Source: DTU098 sp964498525
Lineage (GTDB): Bacteria > Bacillota > Desulfotomaculia > Desulfotomaculales > Pelotomaculaceae
Assembly (NCBI GenBank): GCA_964498525.1
Contig: CAZCGU010000009.1
Coordinates: forward strand, 1-64,000
Direction: 5' to 3'
Length of the DNA stretch: 64,000 nt
The notes under the pieces were generated by a model. It saw only the letters and a list, made by a program, of their open reading frames with translations, was not told the origin of the DNA and did no database searches. How positions within the stretch are numbered: position 1 is the first letter of the stretch; each line of letters begins with the position of its first letter. This document shows, in pieces, positions 52,161 to 61,399 of this stretch. Both the position numbers and the translations under genes were made by a program.

Positions 52161-53705
52161 TTGCCCGTAAAAAAAATCTTAATTATTGACGACGAAGTTG
52201 ATGTGGGTACCTTTTTTAAACGCCTGCTGCAAAAAAAAGGCTACCAGCTGACCGTGGCCGTCAACGGGGCGGAGGCTGCCAGGGCCATCCAGGAAGCCAC
52301 CTATAACGTGGCAATGGTTGATTTAAAGCTTCCCGATACTGACGGTCTGACACTCCTGCAGCAGATCAAAAACTCGCAGCCGGGTTGCGAAGTAATTATC
52401 ATGACGGGTTACAGTACAACGCGGACAGCTGTCAAGGCCATCCAGCTGGGCGCCTTTGACTACCTGGAAAAGCCTTTCGACGACATCGACGCAGTTGAAA
52501 AGTTGATCCAAAAGGCTTCGGAATACGGGGTCAGGGGCTACGACGGCCGGCCCTTAAATTCAGAATGGGCGCCTATCGCCGACAAGATGGGTTTTCAGGT
52601 CGGCGTATCCCAGGCTATGCAGAAACTGGTTTCCATAGCCTATAAAATAGCCAAAAAAAACATCAACATTTTAATCCAGGGAGAAACCGGAACAGGCAAG
52701 GAGGTACTGGCCAGGTTTGTCCATGCCGCCAGTAACCGGGCTGATCAAATATTTATCCCCGTGAATTGCGGGGCACTGCCGGAGAACCTTCTGGAAAGTG
52801 AACTGTTCGGTCACGAGAAGGGTTCCTTTACCGGCGCGGGGAACCTGCGGCGGGGCATTTTTGAGATGGCCAACAGGGGCTTTTTATTCCTGGACGAGGT
52901 AGGGGAATCCAGTCCCGCGATCCAGGTAAAGCTCCTGCGTGTTCTGGAAACAGGTGAATTTTTGCGGGTGGGCGGCGAAAAGCCGATTAAGACCGACGTG
53001 CGGGTTATTGCTGCCACGAACGTCGACCTGGAGCAGGCACTGAAAGAAAAAACATTCCGGGAGGACCTGTTTTACAGGCTGGATGTGGTCCGTCTTGAGG
53101 TACCGCCGCTGAGGTCCCGGGTGGAAGATATACCGCTTATGGTGGAACATTTTATTAAAAAGCTGAATTCCGAACTGTTTGTTTCCATTGAGGCTATGCG
53201 CCTGCTCTGCGGCTATTCCTGGCCCGGGAATATCAGGGAGCTGGCCAATACCATCAGCCAGGCGGTGGCCCTTTGCGACGATAATATTATCCTGCCCGAG
53301 CACCTGAGCAGTAAACTAACAGCTGAAAATCAGGAAGTTTTCAACCTGGAACAGAACCCCTCCGGCGCCCTGTCTGTCTGTAACTCCCAGGCGCCTTTGC
53401 AGCCAAAGTCCCTGCCGGATCTTTTGGATAACTTCGGCAGCGAAAGTGTGCTGGAGACTCTGGACGACAGCTGCCTGCCCAGGATTTTGGAATCCCTGCA
53501 CCAGCTGGAGGACAGGCTTACTGAAACCATGGTTAAGAAGGGGGTGCCGACCCTGCCGCCGCCCACGCTAAATGAAACCGAGGCGAAGGCCATCCGTGTC
53601 GCCCTCAATTATTACCGGGGGAACATTACCATGGCAGCCAAATCCCTGGGTATCGGCAGGAACACCTTTTACCGCAAGATGAAAGACTACAGTATTAAAT
53701 TTTAG
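52161..53705 (+). CDS. Sigma-54-dependent response regulator (NtrC family)
   Basis: Enhancer-binding activator of sigma-54 RNA polymerase, 514 residues. Receiver domain with phospho-acceptor Asp54; AAA+ domain with Walker A GETGTGKE (174-181), GSFTGA loop (221-226; the usual form is GAFTGA, which contacts sigma-54) and the arginine-finger region; C-terminal Fis-type helix-turn-helix (NITMAAKSLGIGRNTFYRK, near 489-507). A linker of about 100 residues separates the last two. TTG start after GAGGGGGAAGGA. Sigma-54 promoters flank this gene pair on both sides. Confidence 0.95.
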   Translation: MPVKKILIIDDEVDVGTFFKRLLQKKGYQLTVAVNGAEAARAIQEATYNVAMVDLKLPDTDGLTLLQQIKNSQPGCEVIIMTGYSTTRTAVKAIQLGAFDYLEKPFDDIDAVEKLIQKASEYGVRGYDGRPLNSEWAPIADKMGFQVGVSQAMQKLVSIAYKIAKKNINILIQGETGTGKEVLARFVHAASNRADQIFIPVNCGALPENLLESELFGHEKGSFTGAGNLRRGIFEMANRGFLFLDEVGESSPAIQVKLLRVLETGEFLRVGGEKPIKTDVRVIAATNVDLEQALKEKTFREDLFYRLDVVRLEVPPLRSRVEDIPLMVEHFIKKLNSELFVSIEAMRLLCGYSWPGNIRELANTISQAVALCDDNIILPEHLSSKLTAENQEVFNLEQNPSGALSVCNSQAPLQPKSLPDLLDNFGSESVLETLDDSCLPRILESLHQLEDRLTETMVKKGVPTLPPPTLNETEAKAIRVALNYYRGNITMAAKSLGIGRNTFYRKMKDYSIKF

Positions 53706-53885
53706 GCCCGGGCGGTGTATTTCGGCAGGGTATTTATCCCAGTCCAGGCAAATTGCTGTGTTCCATCTTGGAATGGAACCCGGCCGTAAACTATTTTCGC
53801 CCCATATCAGGACAGGCGTTCCAATTTGAATGAGAAATTTGTTTATTATTCTAACAAAACAGGAAAGTTATCCTGAGGTTTTTAA

Positions 53886-53919
53886 TTTAACCCACCGTGC
53901 CCACAGCCGGTGGGTTAAA
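53886..53919 (+). promoter_or_regulatory. Candidate upstream activator site
   Basis: TTTAACCCACCG (53886-53897) and its exact complement (53908-53919) with a ten-base spacer. Its centre lies about 100 bases before the expected transcription start, the usual place for an NtrC-type activator. It has no T run, so a terminator is less likely. Confidence 0.6.
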
Positions 53920-53978
53920 AAATCTAAAAAACAGGCCACTTCCCGGGGGAAATGTTTTGTTTGCAAGCGGTTCTTTAG

Positions 53979-53993
53979 TGGCATCAAACTTGC
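53979..53993 (+). promoter_or_regulatory. Sigma-54 promoter of the DUF362-lar cluster
   Basis: TGGCATCAAACTTGC: GG, ten bases, GC, one mismatch (T for C) from TGGCAC-N5-TTGC. Start expected near 54005, 120 bases before the first gene. Confidence 0.8.
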
Positions 53994-54125
53994 GTGTTTT
54001 ATAAATTGCCTGTATATTTTCACTTTTGTAATTTTACTATCCCTAACTTTAACTTCTGGCGGGAGGTGAGTCTTGAAGCAGGCTTTACGGCAACCTGGTT
54101 TTCTAAAATTCATGGAGGTGTAATA

Positions 54126-55469
54126 ATGGCAAAAAGTAAGGTATACTTTACCCCTGCAGGGGCGACCAACTGGGCCGAAAGTATGATTGTCAAGGCCAAG
54201 GAAATGTTTTATGTCGGAGGTCTGGACAAGTGCATAAAGCCTGGCGATTCCGTAGCTATTAAGCTTCACTGCGGTGAGTACAACCGCAGCGCGGCCATTC
54301 GTCCGGAATATGTGGCAGCCATCGCGGAAGAGGTTAAAAAGTGCGGCGGCAAGCCCTTCGTAACAGACACCACGACCCTGACCTATCACCTGTACAATTC
54401 CCGTTTTGATGAAATCAACATCCGGAAGTGCGCGTACAGGCACGGCCTGAACCCGAACTCCATGGGCTGCCCCTTCATCGTTGCTGACGGATTTATCGGC
54501 CATGACGATATCCGGGTCGACCTTCCCAACGGCAATATCCTGAAGGAAACTTACATCGGCCGGGCTTTAGGCTCTGCTGACGCGGTTATCAGCCTGATTC
54601 ACGCCAAGGGCCACTCCATTACTTCATACGGCGGCGCCCTCAAGAACTTTGGTATCGGCGGCCAGTCTAAACGGGGTAAATATATGACTCACCTGGCCAT
54701 GTGGGGCGATCCCTCCGATGGCATCGGCTGGCCCCTGGTCAACAAGCAAAACTGTGCCGGCCTGGACTGCAAATGGCACCAGTTCTGTATGGATGGCTGT
54801 CCCGAAGGGGCCATCAGCATTACGGATAAAGGGCTCGAGCTGGATTACAACAAGTGCCGCCTTTGCTATAGCTGCCAGGTCACTTGCATGTTCACCGGAG
54901 AAAGCGCCATCGGCTTCAGGGATGACTACTTCCCCTATGCCCAGATTGCTATGTCCGACGCCGCCAGTGGCGTGTTGAAACTGTTTGATCCCGAAAAAAT
55001 CGGCTATATGGCCCTGATGGTGGACGTCGCGCCTGAGTGCGACTGCTTCCCGTGGCACGGCCAGTACATCGTTCCCGATGTGGGTATTGCAGTCAGCAAG
55101 GACATTGTAGCCATTGACACTGCTTGCCTGGACCTGATTGACGCCGCCCCGAGCGTGCCCGGCAGCCGTGCGGACGCCCTGGGACTCAAGCCCGGCGACG
55201 ACAAGTTTGCCGCCGTCAATATGGTTACCCCGCGGATCCAGGTTAGAGCGGCCCAGAAGCTCGGTATTGGTACCATGGACTACGAACTGGAGACCTGGGA
55301 GCCGGTGCTTACCCCGCAAAATATCATGAAGCACCAGATCCTGGAGGAGGCCCCCACTCCCACCGTTCTGAAAAAACACTACACTTACGGCCACCTTACC
55401 AAAGGCACCGGCGTGGAGCCCTTCAAGAGAGTCAAGTTTGTTGAGGGCGCCTGGAAAGAGTTTGCCTAA
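54126..55469 (+). CDS. DUF362 protein with two [4Fe-4S] clusters (first copy)
   Basis: A 447-residue DUF362 protein. The DUF362 region wraps around a ferredoxin insert: Cys 210, 215, 221, 225 (the first pair spaced wider than normal) and Cys 244, 247, 250, 254. Histidine/cysteine-rich segments (KLHCGEYNRSAAIRPEYV near 47-64) are typical of the family. DUF362 proteins are thought to act as electron carriers or in cofactor assembly; no reaction is established. ATG at 54126 with GGAGGTG. First gene after the sigma-54 promoter; a strong hairpin at its end may reduce reading into the next gene. Confidence 0.85.
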   Translation: MAKSKVYFTPAGATNWAESMIVKAKEMFYVGGLDKCIKPGDSVAIKLHCGEYNRSAAIRPEYVAAIAEEVKKCGGKPFVTDTTTLTYHLYNSRFDEINIRKCAYRHGLNPNSMGCPFIVADGFIGHDDIRVDLPNGNILKETYIGRALGSADAVISLIHAKGHSITSYGGALKNFGIGGQSKRGKYMTHLAMWGDPSDGIGWPLVNKQNCAGLDCKWHQFCMDGCPEGAISITDKGLELDYNKCRLCYSCQVTCMFTGESAIGFRDDYFPYAQIAMSDAASGVLKLFDPEKIGYMALMVDVAPECDCFPWHGQYIVPDVGIAVSKDIVAIDTACLDLIDAAPSVPGSRADALGLKPGDDKFAAVNMVTPRIQVRAAQKLGIGTMDYELETWEPVLTPQNIMKHQILEEAPTPTVLKKHYTYGHLTKGTGVEPFKRVKFVEGAWKEFA

Positions 55470-55502
55470 TAAATACGGTTCTTTGAAAAGAGTGTACCGC
55501 AA

Positions 55503-55535
55503 ACCGTTAGTCCAAGATAATCTTGGACTAACGGT
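55503..55535 (+). terminator. Long perfect hairpin after the first DUF362 gene
   Basis: CCGTTAGTCCAAGAT (55504-55518) pairs exactly with 55520-55534; one more A-T pair flanks it. The tail is T-rich but broken by G, so it may be a partial terminator or a 3'-stabilising hairpin. The palindrome TGTCTAGACA (55541-55550) follows. Confidence 0.6.
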
Positions 55536-55611
55536 GTGTTTGTCTAGACAAAATAATTGATATCATATATTCTGAAATAACGTTTAAACTAAAAGAGTCG
55601 GGGGGAACTTT

Positions 55612-56727
55612 ATGTCGGATGTTTTTTTGGTTGACGCCAGGGCTGCCAGCGTCAGGGAAAACTATATCGATAAAATTAGATTGCTTTTCAGAGCGCCAGG
55701 GTTTGCTGAAATGATTCCCAAAAGCCCCGGAGTAACCTTTGTTAAGGCCAACTACAGCCCCATCGGTTATACCAGACACATCCGGCCGGTATTAGTGAGT
55801 GCGGTGGTGGAAAGCATCAGGAACCACGGCGGGAACCCCGCTGTTACCGATACCTCAGGCTTTTTCCCCAGGGGGAAATATGTCGGGGAAGAATGGTTTT
55901 CCGGCGCTGAAATGATGGGTTACTCCGAGCTGGCCCTGGGCTGCGAAAGGGTTCTGGCCAACGGTTACGAGGGTGACGACGGAGAATTTATCTCCACCGG
56001 CGGGGCTGACCTGGGGGGCGTGGAAGTAGCCAGGGCTGTTCGCGAGGCTGCCTGCCTCGTGGTTGCCTCCCATTTTACCGCACACCCCATGGCGGGTTTG
56101 TCCGGGGCCATTGTCAATGTTGGTCTGGAATGCCTGAATAATTCGGGCAAAGCCAGGGTATACGAAGACTTGAAGCCCGATTTCAGCAAGGAAAATTGCA
56201 TATCCTGCGGTACCTGTGTGGATTACTGCCAGTGGGGGGCTTTGAGCTACGAGGAAGGGGTGCTCAGTTACGACGAGTCGCTTTGCGCCGGCTGTGGCCA
56301 CTGCCTGGTTACGTGCCCCCACAAGGTGAGGAGTTTTGCACCGGAGCAGATTGAAGCCTTCCAGAGGCGAGTTGCCGAAGCCTCGGCTGCCGTGGCCAAA
56401 ACCCTGGGAAAACCAATAATTTATATTAATTACCTCATCGATATTGTGCCCCAATCCTACCGCTACTACTGGGCCGATGTTCCCTTCGTCCCTGATTTGG
56501 GATTTGCGGCATCCACCGACCCGGTAGCACTGGACGCGTTCTGCCAGGATTTAGTAGCCCAGGCGCCCGGTGTTCCCCGTTCGGTCGCCGACGACGCCGG
56601 GGCCTTAAAATGCGGGGTGGAGAAGTTCAAAGCAATTACAGGCGTTGATCCGGCTGTGATGCTGGCCCACGCGGAAAGCCTGGGCGTTGGTTCGAGAGAC
56701 TACGAAGTACTCATTGCAGGGAGGTGA
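55612..56727 (+). CDS. DUF362 protein with two [4Fe-4S] clusters (second copy)
   Basis: A 371-residue paralogue of the preceding protein with two regular ferredoxin motifs, Cys 196, 199, 202, 206 and Cys 225, 228, 231, 235 (CISCGTCVDYC; CAGCGHCLVTC). It keeps the conserved N-terminal VKANYSPIGYTRHIRP segment. A GGGGGGAAC site precedes the ATG. Ends seven bases before the Mrp gene, so these are cotranscribed. Function unknown; the pair suggests a heterodimer or successive electron carriers. Confidence 0.85.
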   Translation: MSDVFLVDARAASVRENYIDKIRLLFRAPGFAEMIPKSPGVTFVKANYSPIGYTRHIRPVLVSAVVESIRNHGGNPAVTDTSGFFPRGKYVGEEWFSGAEMMGYSELALGCERVLANGYEGDDGEFISTGGADLGGVEVARAVREAACLVVASHFTAHPMAGLSGAIVNVGLECLNNSGKARVYEDLKPDFSKENCISCGTCVDYCQWGALSYEEGVLSYDESLCAGCGHCLVTCPHKVRSFAPEQIEAFQRRVAEASAAVAKTLGKPIIYINYLIDIVPQSYRYYWADVPFVPDLGFAASTDPVALDAFCQDLVAQAPGVPRSVADDAGALKCGVEKFKAITGVDPAVMLAHAESLGVGSRDYEVLIAGR

Positions 56728-56734
56728 CAGCCCG

Positions 56735-57613
56735 ATGACACAGGACATGGAACTGTTTGAGAGAATTAATATGCGGGAGCAGGCCAAGCAGGAGTTGAAC
56801 GACCAGTTCGGACCCATCAGGGACGCCTTGAGGGATGTCCGCTATAAGATTGCCATCTTAAGCGGCAAGGGCGGTGTGGGCAAAACCAGTGCAGTGGTCA
56901 ACATCGCCTCGGTCCTAAAGGAGATGGGCCATAAAGTCGGGATTTTGGACGCTGACGTGCACGGGCCCAGCGTTCCCAAGATGACTGGCTTAAATAAGCG
57001 AACCGATTTGCAGGGCGCCTGGGGTATGAAACCAGTCCTGACCGATGACGGGATCAAAGTTATGTCCGTAAGCCTGTTCTGGCCGGGGGAAGCAACGCCG
57101 GTGATGTGGAAGGGGCATTACAAGGCCCGGGTAATCCGGCAGCTCCTTGCCGCGGTGCGCTGGGACGACCTCGATTATCTCCTGGTGGATTTGCCGCCGG
57201 GGACCGGGGATGAGCCGGTTACCATTATGAAGTCCATCCCGGATTTGGACGGTGTGGTGGTAGTCACCTCACCCCAGGAAGTATCCGTGGCCGTATGCAG
57301 CAAGGCTATCAGCAGCGCCAACGAACTGGGTGTAAGGCTGCTGGGCCTGATTGAAAATATGAGCGACTTTATCTGCCCCCACTGCGGCGGTGAAATTGCC
57401 CTGCTGGGCAAAGGCGGGGGGGAAGATCTGGCCAGGACCTACAAAATACCCTTCCTGGGCAGGATTCCTTTGAATGAGATGGCCGGAAAGGCAGCTGACG
57501 AGGGGGCGCCGGTGGTTCTGCGCTATCCCGAATCGCCGGTTTCTGTTGCTTTCCGGGCCGTTACAGATAAAATGCTGGATATTTTGAAGGATAAGGAGGA
57601 AAAGAACTCTTGA
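56735..57613 (+). CDS. Mrp/NBP35-family P-loop ATPase
   Basis: Carrier ATPase for iron-sulfur cluster delivery (ApbC/Mrp class). The 292-residue protein has the deviant Walker A SGKGGVGKT (near 43-51), the DLPPGTGDEP switch (near 153-162) and a CPHC motif (near 215-218) that holds a bridging [4Fe-4S] cluster in family members. GGGAGGTG precedes the ATG. Between two cluster-rich DUF362 proteins and a cofactor pathway, it probably fits or transfers clusters to them. Confidence 0.9.
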   Translation: MTQDMELFERINMREQAKQELNDQFGPIRDALRDVRYKIAILSGKGGVGKTSAVVNIASVLKEMGHKVGILDADVHGPSVPKMTGLNKRTDLQGAWGMKPVLTDDGIKVMSVSLFWPGEATPVMWKGHYKARVIRQLLAAVRWDDLDYLLVDLPPGTGDEPVTIMKSIPDLDGVVVVTSPQEVSVAVCSKAISSANELGVRLLGLIENMSDFICPHCGGEIALLGKGGGEDLARTYKIPFLGRIPLNEMAGKAADEGAPVVLRYPESPVSVAFRAVTDKMLDILKDKEEKNS

Positions 57614-58485
57614 GAATTTTAATCACCGGGGGCGCCGGCAATATCGGCCGGGAATTAGTAAGAAGATCCCTTGCAGCCGGTAACGAGGTGACCGTTTTTG
57701 ACATTCCCCCCGCTAATTACGAGGGTTTGGAAGGCCAGGAAGGTATCACCGTGGTCAAAGGTTTCGTAACCGACGCCGACGCCATGGCCCAAGCTGTTAA
57801 AGGGGTAGACACCGTTATTCACCTGGCCGCCTTGATGACCCACCTGTGCACCGAGCGGGAAAAAACCATGTCCGTGAACGTGGGCGGAACAAAAACTGTC
57901 CTGGACGCCCTGAAAAAAGAGGGCCGGGATGTGCAGTTTGTTCTGTCTTCTTCGGTATCCACCTACGGCTGGACAACCGAGGATGAGCCGCCGATTAAAA
58001 CCGATCATTCCCAGGTTGGCATGGATCTTTACGCCGAAAGCAAGATCGAAGCAGAAAAAGTTGTGCTGGAGTCCGGCGTGCCCTACACAATTTTGCGCAT
58101 TACCGGTGTTGTTATACCTCAGTTTTATGATCCCAACCCCTGGCAGTTCTTAAAGGACCAGAGGGTCGAGTTTGTCGCCCGGGACGATGTGGCCGCCTCC
58201 CTGTACAGCGCCGCGGTGACCCGGGAAGCCCGGAACAAGATCTTTAACATCGCCGGGGGCAAGGAATGGCAGATGCTTGGCCATGAGTGGGCGGCCAGGC
58301 ACCTGGAAGTTCTGGACTTCCCCCTGGAGGAAGCCGAGTATTCGGAGAATCCCGGTTGGTTTGATTGGTATGACACTGAGGAAGGTCAGTCTATTTTAAA
58401 GTACCAGAATACTACCCCGGAAATGTTCTTTGAGCAATTGGCCGAGGCTGTTGAAGCTTTTTACAACGAAGATGACGAAGAATAA
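57610..58485 (+). CDS. NAD-dependent epimerase/dehydratase (extended SDR)
   Basis: A 291-residue extended short-chain dehydrogenase with the Rossmann motif GGAGNIG (near 7-13), catalytic serine in SSSVSTYG (near 115-122) and YxxxK in YAESK (near 139-143). Most relatives change sugar nucleotides; others reduce or epimerise small molecules. TTG start overlaps the Mrp stop (TTGA). Within this cluster it may modify a nucleotide-type cofactor or a hydroxyacid, which is inference only. Confidence 0.85.
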   Translation: MRILITGGAGNIGRELVRRSLAAGNEVTVFDIPPANYEGLEGQEGITVVKGFVTDADAMAQAVKGVDTVIHLAALMTHLCTEREKTMSVNVGGTKTVLDALKKEGRDVQFVLSSSVSTYGWTTEDEPPIKTDHSQVGMDLYAESKIEAEKVVLESGVPYTILRITGVVIPQFYDPNPWQFLKDQRVEFVARDDVAASLYSAAVTREARNKIFNIAGGKEWQMLGHEWAARHLEVLDFPLEEAEYSENPGWFDWYDTEEGQSILKYQNTTPEMFFEQLAEAVEAFYNEDDEE

Positions 58486-58535
58486 AAAAGTCCCATAAAA
58501 ATACAATAATAATTTATTCTAGGGGGTTATTACTT

Positions 58536-58838
58536 ATGGCTGGTTATCCTGCACACGAAAACGCCGCCACTACGCTGGCAAACTTGAAAGAAGCCATGGC
58601 TAAGGTTGAAGGGGATACCAAGGCAAGAATTGAAAAACTAATTGAAACCCTTGATCCCATTAAAGACAACCGTACTTTTATGCGTACCCAGAAGGCCGAA
58701 AGGATCACCGAAGGAACTGTAGCGAACAGCGAGGCCCTGAAGAACGACCCGAATAATGAAGAAAAGCTGGCTACCCTGGAAACGGACATTCCTTATCTGG
58801 TGGAAAGGGTAAGGACCATGGTCGTCCGGATGACCTAA
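58536..58838 (+). CDS. Helical 100-residue protein, unknown
   Basis: A charged, helix-rich protein (ATTLANLKEAMAKVEGDTKARIEKL near 10-34, LATLETDIPYLVERVRTMV near 78-96) without cysteines, so not a cluster protein. GGGGG precedes the ATG by nine bases. It lies 50 bases after the epimerase gene. Not recognised; possibly a small partner subunit of the cluster's enzymes. Confidence 0.65.
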   Translation: MAGYPAHENAATTLANLKEAMAKVEGDTKARIEKLIETLDPIKDNRTFMRTQKAERITEGTVANSEALKNDPNNEEKLATLETDIPYLVERVRTMVVRMT

Positions 58839-58946
58839 GAAAGAGAGATTGAGTATTCCTGCCTGGATTAAGATATTCTGAAATAATTCTGTTTTTACGT
58901 TCAACAGCCCGGGTTTTATACACTTAATTTTAATGGGGTTGATGAA

Positions 58947-59291
58947 ATGAATTTGCCGGCTGAAAAGAAAGATCTCAATGAGGCCGTATTGGAAATAGGA
59001 AAAGGTTCTTTAGCGCCGATTCAGCAGTTTCTTTCCGGCCGGGTTTCCAGGGACGACCTTTTAATGGCATTGTCAACTTTCCCGGTGCGGGAGATTATGT
59101 CGGAACACTGGGGAGAATTAATTTCAGACTCGAAATATATACCTCACTGGAAAATACTGCAGACATTGCAAGGTTTGATTGATGAACTGGGCTTCCAACT
59201 GGGTGAATACGGGGAAGCGACCTTACATGAAGATGTCAAAGAAATAGCTTTAAACATGAAGATCATAACTGAGCGGGAAGCAAAGTGCTAG
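58947..59291 (+). CDS. 114-residue protein, unknown
   Basis: A mainly helical protein with a single cysteine at its very end. Segment FPVREIMSEHWGELISDSKYIPHWKILQT (near 45-73) is aromatic-rich. GGGGTTGATGAA precedes the ATG. It lies between the 100-residue protein and larB on the same strand, so it is probably part of the cluster. Not recognised. Confidence 0.62.
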   Translation: MNLPAEKKDLNEAVLEIGKGSLAPIQQFLSGRVSRDDLLMALSTFPVREIMSEHWGELISDSKYIPHWKILQTLQGLIDELGFQLGEYGEATLHEDVKEIALNMKIITEREAKC

Positions 59292-59374
59292 CACAGGGTC
59301 TCCGCGGCTGACTCACCCGGCATAGAAGTATATGCGGGTACAAAACATACTATATAAAGCGAGGAGCCTTAAAT

Positions 59375-60208
59375 ATGGTGAAAGATGAACTGCGCCAATT
59401 ACTGGAAGATGTAAAAGACAATAGGGTCGACGTTGGAGATGCCTTGCACAGGTTGAAAAACTTGCCCTACGAGGACCTCGGCTTCGCAGTTTTAGATCAT
59501 CACCGGGCGCTGCGCAAGGGCTTTCCGGAAGTGGTGTTTTGCCAGGGCAAAACGATAAATCAGATTGCCCAGATCTTCAAAGCCCTTTGCGGGGGCAAGA
59601 GAAGCATTCTCGGCACCAGGGCTTCCAGAGAGGCCTACGAAGCGGTCCGGGAGATCTATGCCGACGCCGTGTATCATGAACTCGCCCGCCTTATTGTGGT
59701 GCACCGGGGCGAGTCACCCGCGAAGAAGGGCAATATCCTGGTTATGACTGCAGGGACGGCCGACATTCCGGTAGCTGAGGAGGCTGCCCTTACTGCTGAA
59801 ATAATGGGCAACAACGTACGGCGGACCTATGATGTCGGTGTCGCAGGGATTCACCGGCTCCTGGATAAACTGGAAACTATTCGCTGGGCCCATGTTATTA
59901 TTGTGGTAGCCGGCATGGAAGGAGCCCTGGCCAGCGTAGTGGGCGGCCTTTGCGATCAACCCATGATTGCGGTGCCTACCAGCGTGGGTTACGGGGCCAG
60001 CTTTAACGGATTGTCCGCCCTTCTCTGCATGCTGAACAGCTGTGCTTCAGGGGTAGGCGTGGTCAACATTGACAATGGTTTTGGCGCGGCGGCCATGGCT
60101 AACGCCATTACCCAGATGTTTGACAAAGTCAGCGCGGCCGGTCCGCAGGCCGGGGGAGAACCCGCACCCGGGGCTAAACCGCGTGTAGTAAAGAGGGAAA
60201 GCGCATGA
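59375..60208 (+). CDS. larB: LarB, nickel-pincer cofactor carboxylase
   Basis: Carboxylates and hydrolyses nicotinic acid adenine dinucleotide to pyridinium-3,5-biscarboxylate mononucleotide, the first step of nickel-pincer nucleotide (NPN) synthesis. The 277-residue protein has the C-terminal AIR-carboxylase (PurE-like) fold: TAGTADIPVAEEA (near 125-137), VGVAGIHRLL and VVAGMEGALASVVGGL (near 180-195). Normal length. GAGGAG precedes the ATG, and it overlaps larC by four bases. Confidence 0.92.
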   Translation: MVKDELRQLLEDVKDNRVDVGDALHRLKNLPYEDLGFAVLDHHRALRKGFPEVVFCQGKTINQIAQIFKALCGGKRSILGTRASREAYEAVREIYADAVYHELARLIVVHRGESPAKKGNILVMTAGTADIPVAEEAALTAEIMGNNVRRTYDVGVAGIHRLLDKLETIRWAHVIIVVAGMEGALASVVGGLCDQPMIAVPTSVGYGASFNGLSALLCMLNSCASGVGVVNIDNGFGAAAMANAITQMFDKVSAAGPQAGGEPAPGAKPRVVKRESA

Positions 60209-61224
60209 GAATAGCCTATTTTGATTGTTTCTCGGGAATCAGCGGGGATATGTGCCTGGGCGCCCTGGTAAGCGCCGGGGTTGATTTTGAACGCTTAAAG
60301 GAGGAATTGACCAAACTTCCGGTACAGGGATATGCCCTCCGCTGGGAAAAGGTCAAGCGAAACGGTATCACATCCGCCAATTTTTTTGTGGACATGCTGG
60401 ATGTGGAACAGCCCGAGCGGCGCCTGGCAGATATACACAAGATTATTGACGCCAGTGAGCTGCCGGAAGAAGTTAAGGAAAAGAGCAAGGCGGTCTTTAA
60501 CCGCCTGGCAGTGGCGGAGGCTGCTGTCCATGACACCACGCCGGAGCACATCCACTTCCATGAGGTGGGGGCTGTCGATGCCATTGTCGATATCGTAGGA
60601 ACCGTGCTGGGCCTGCACTTGCTGGGGGTCCGGAAGGTTTATGCCTCACCCCTGCCCATGGGAAGGGGCTTCATCAAATGCATGCACGGGATCATCCCCT
60701 CCCCGGCGCCGGCCACCCTGGAAGTGCTGCAGGGTATTCCCATTTACGGTACGGATATTGAAGGGGAACTGGTGACCCCGACGGGGGCGGCCCTTATTTC
60801 CACCCTGGCGGATTCCTTTACCAGCTTGCCGCCTTTAACCATCAATAAAATTGGTTACGGCTCGGGCAAGAGAATAATGGAACACCCCAACCTTTTAAGG
60901 CTGATTCTGGGCGAACTGAGTGAGGGCGGCTTAGCCGGACTGGGTCACGGCCAGGCCGGGCATCATCATCCGCACCACCACCATCATCACGAGCATCAAC
61001 TCCGGGAACATGACGACGGCCATTGCCATACACACCCCCATGATCATACCGGGTTGGCGCACGTTCATACCCATGATCACCAGCATGGTCAGTTAAGTCA
61101 TAGTCACAGCCATGAACACGGGCATGCTCACCTGCATCCGGAAGGGGCGGATACCGGGGGTAATGAACAACATGAACATGAACACAAGCATGACCACGAC
61201 CATGAACATGAACACGAAGCATAA
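60205..61224 (+). CDS. larC: LarC1-like nickel insertion protein with a histidine-rich tail
   Basis: LarC inserts nickel into the pincer nucleotide using CTP. This 339-residue protein has the N-terminal (LarC1, DUF111) part, residues 1-240 (YFDCFSGISGDMCLGAL at 5-21; HFHEVGAVDAIVDI at 117-130), then residues 248-339 are a tail with 37 histidines of 92. The second domain (LarC2, starting ETNIDDM in most relatives) is missing, and the 175 bases before larE have no room for it. The known LarC of Lactiplantibacillus makes LarC2 by a frameshift. Nickel storage by the tail is inference. Confidence 0.88.
   Translation: MRIAYFDCFSGISGDMCLGALVSAGVDFERLKEELTKLPVQGYALRWEKVKRNGITSANFFVDMLDVEQPERRLADIHKIIDASELPEEVKEKSKAVFNRLAVAEAAVHDTTPEHIHFHEVGAVDAIVDIVGTVLGLHLLGVRKVYASPLPMGRGFIKCMHGIIPSPAPATLEVLQGIPIYGTDIEGELVTPTGAALISTLADSFTSLPPLTINKIGYGSGKRIMEHPNLLRLILGELSEGGLAGLGHGQAGHHHPHHHHHHEHQLREHDDGHCHTHPHDHTGLAHVHTHDHQHGQLSHSHSHEHGHAHLHPEGADTGGNEQHEHEHKHDHDHEHEHEA
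60957..61222 (+). repeat. Low-complexity CAT/CAC region encoding the His-rich tail
   Basis: Repeated CAT, CAC, GAA and GAC codons over 266 bases inside larC; it is coding, not a separate element. Confidence 0.85.
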
Positions 61225-61325
61225 TCATTAACAGGAAAAATAATAGCAGCCGGGCGGGGCAAAGGAAGTCATCCGACCGGCGTACTAGTTAACTATAAGT
61301 TTAAAACCGCAATGTTTCAAGTTCC

Positions 61326-61354
61326 GGGTAATGGTCATGTCACGACCATTACCC
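61326..61354 (+). repeat. Inverted repeat before larE
   Basis: GGGTAATGGTC (61326-61336) and GACCATTACCC (61344-61354), seven-base loop, no T run. It may be an operator or an RNA hairpin controlling larE. Confidence 0.55.
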
Positions 61355-61399
61355 CTATGATTAATATTTAAGGTTTATACAGGAAGGCCGGATCTATTA

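Larger units (their letters stand above)
53706..54125 (+). other. Control region of the DUF362-lar cluster
   Basis: No gene. It contains, in order, a 12-bp perfect inverted repeat (53886-53919), a sigma-54 promoter (53979-53993) and a GGAGGTG site before the ATG at 54126. A weak open frame before the ATG is the leader, not coding. Confidence 0.65.
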
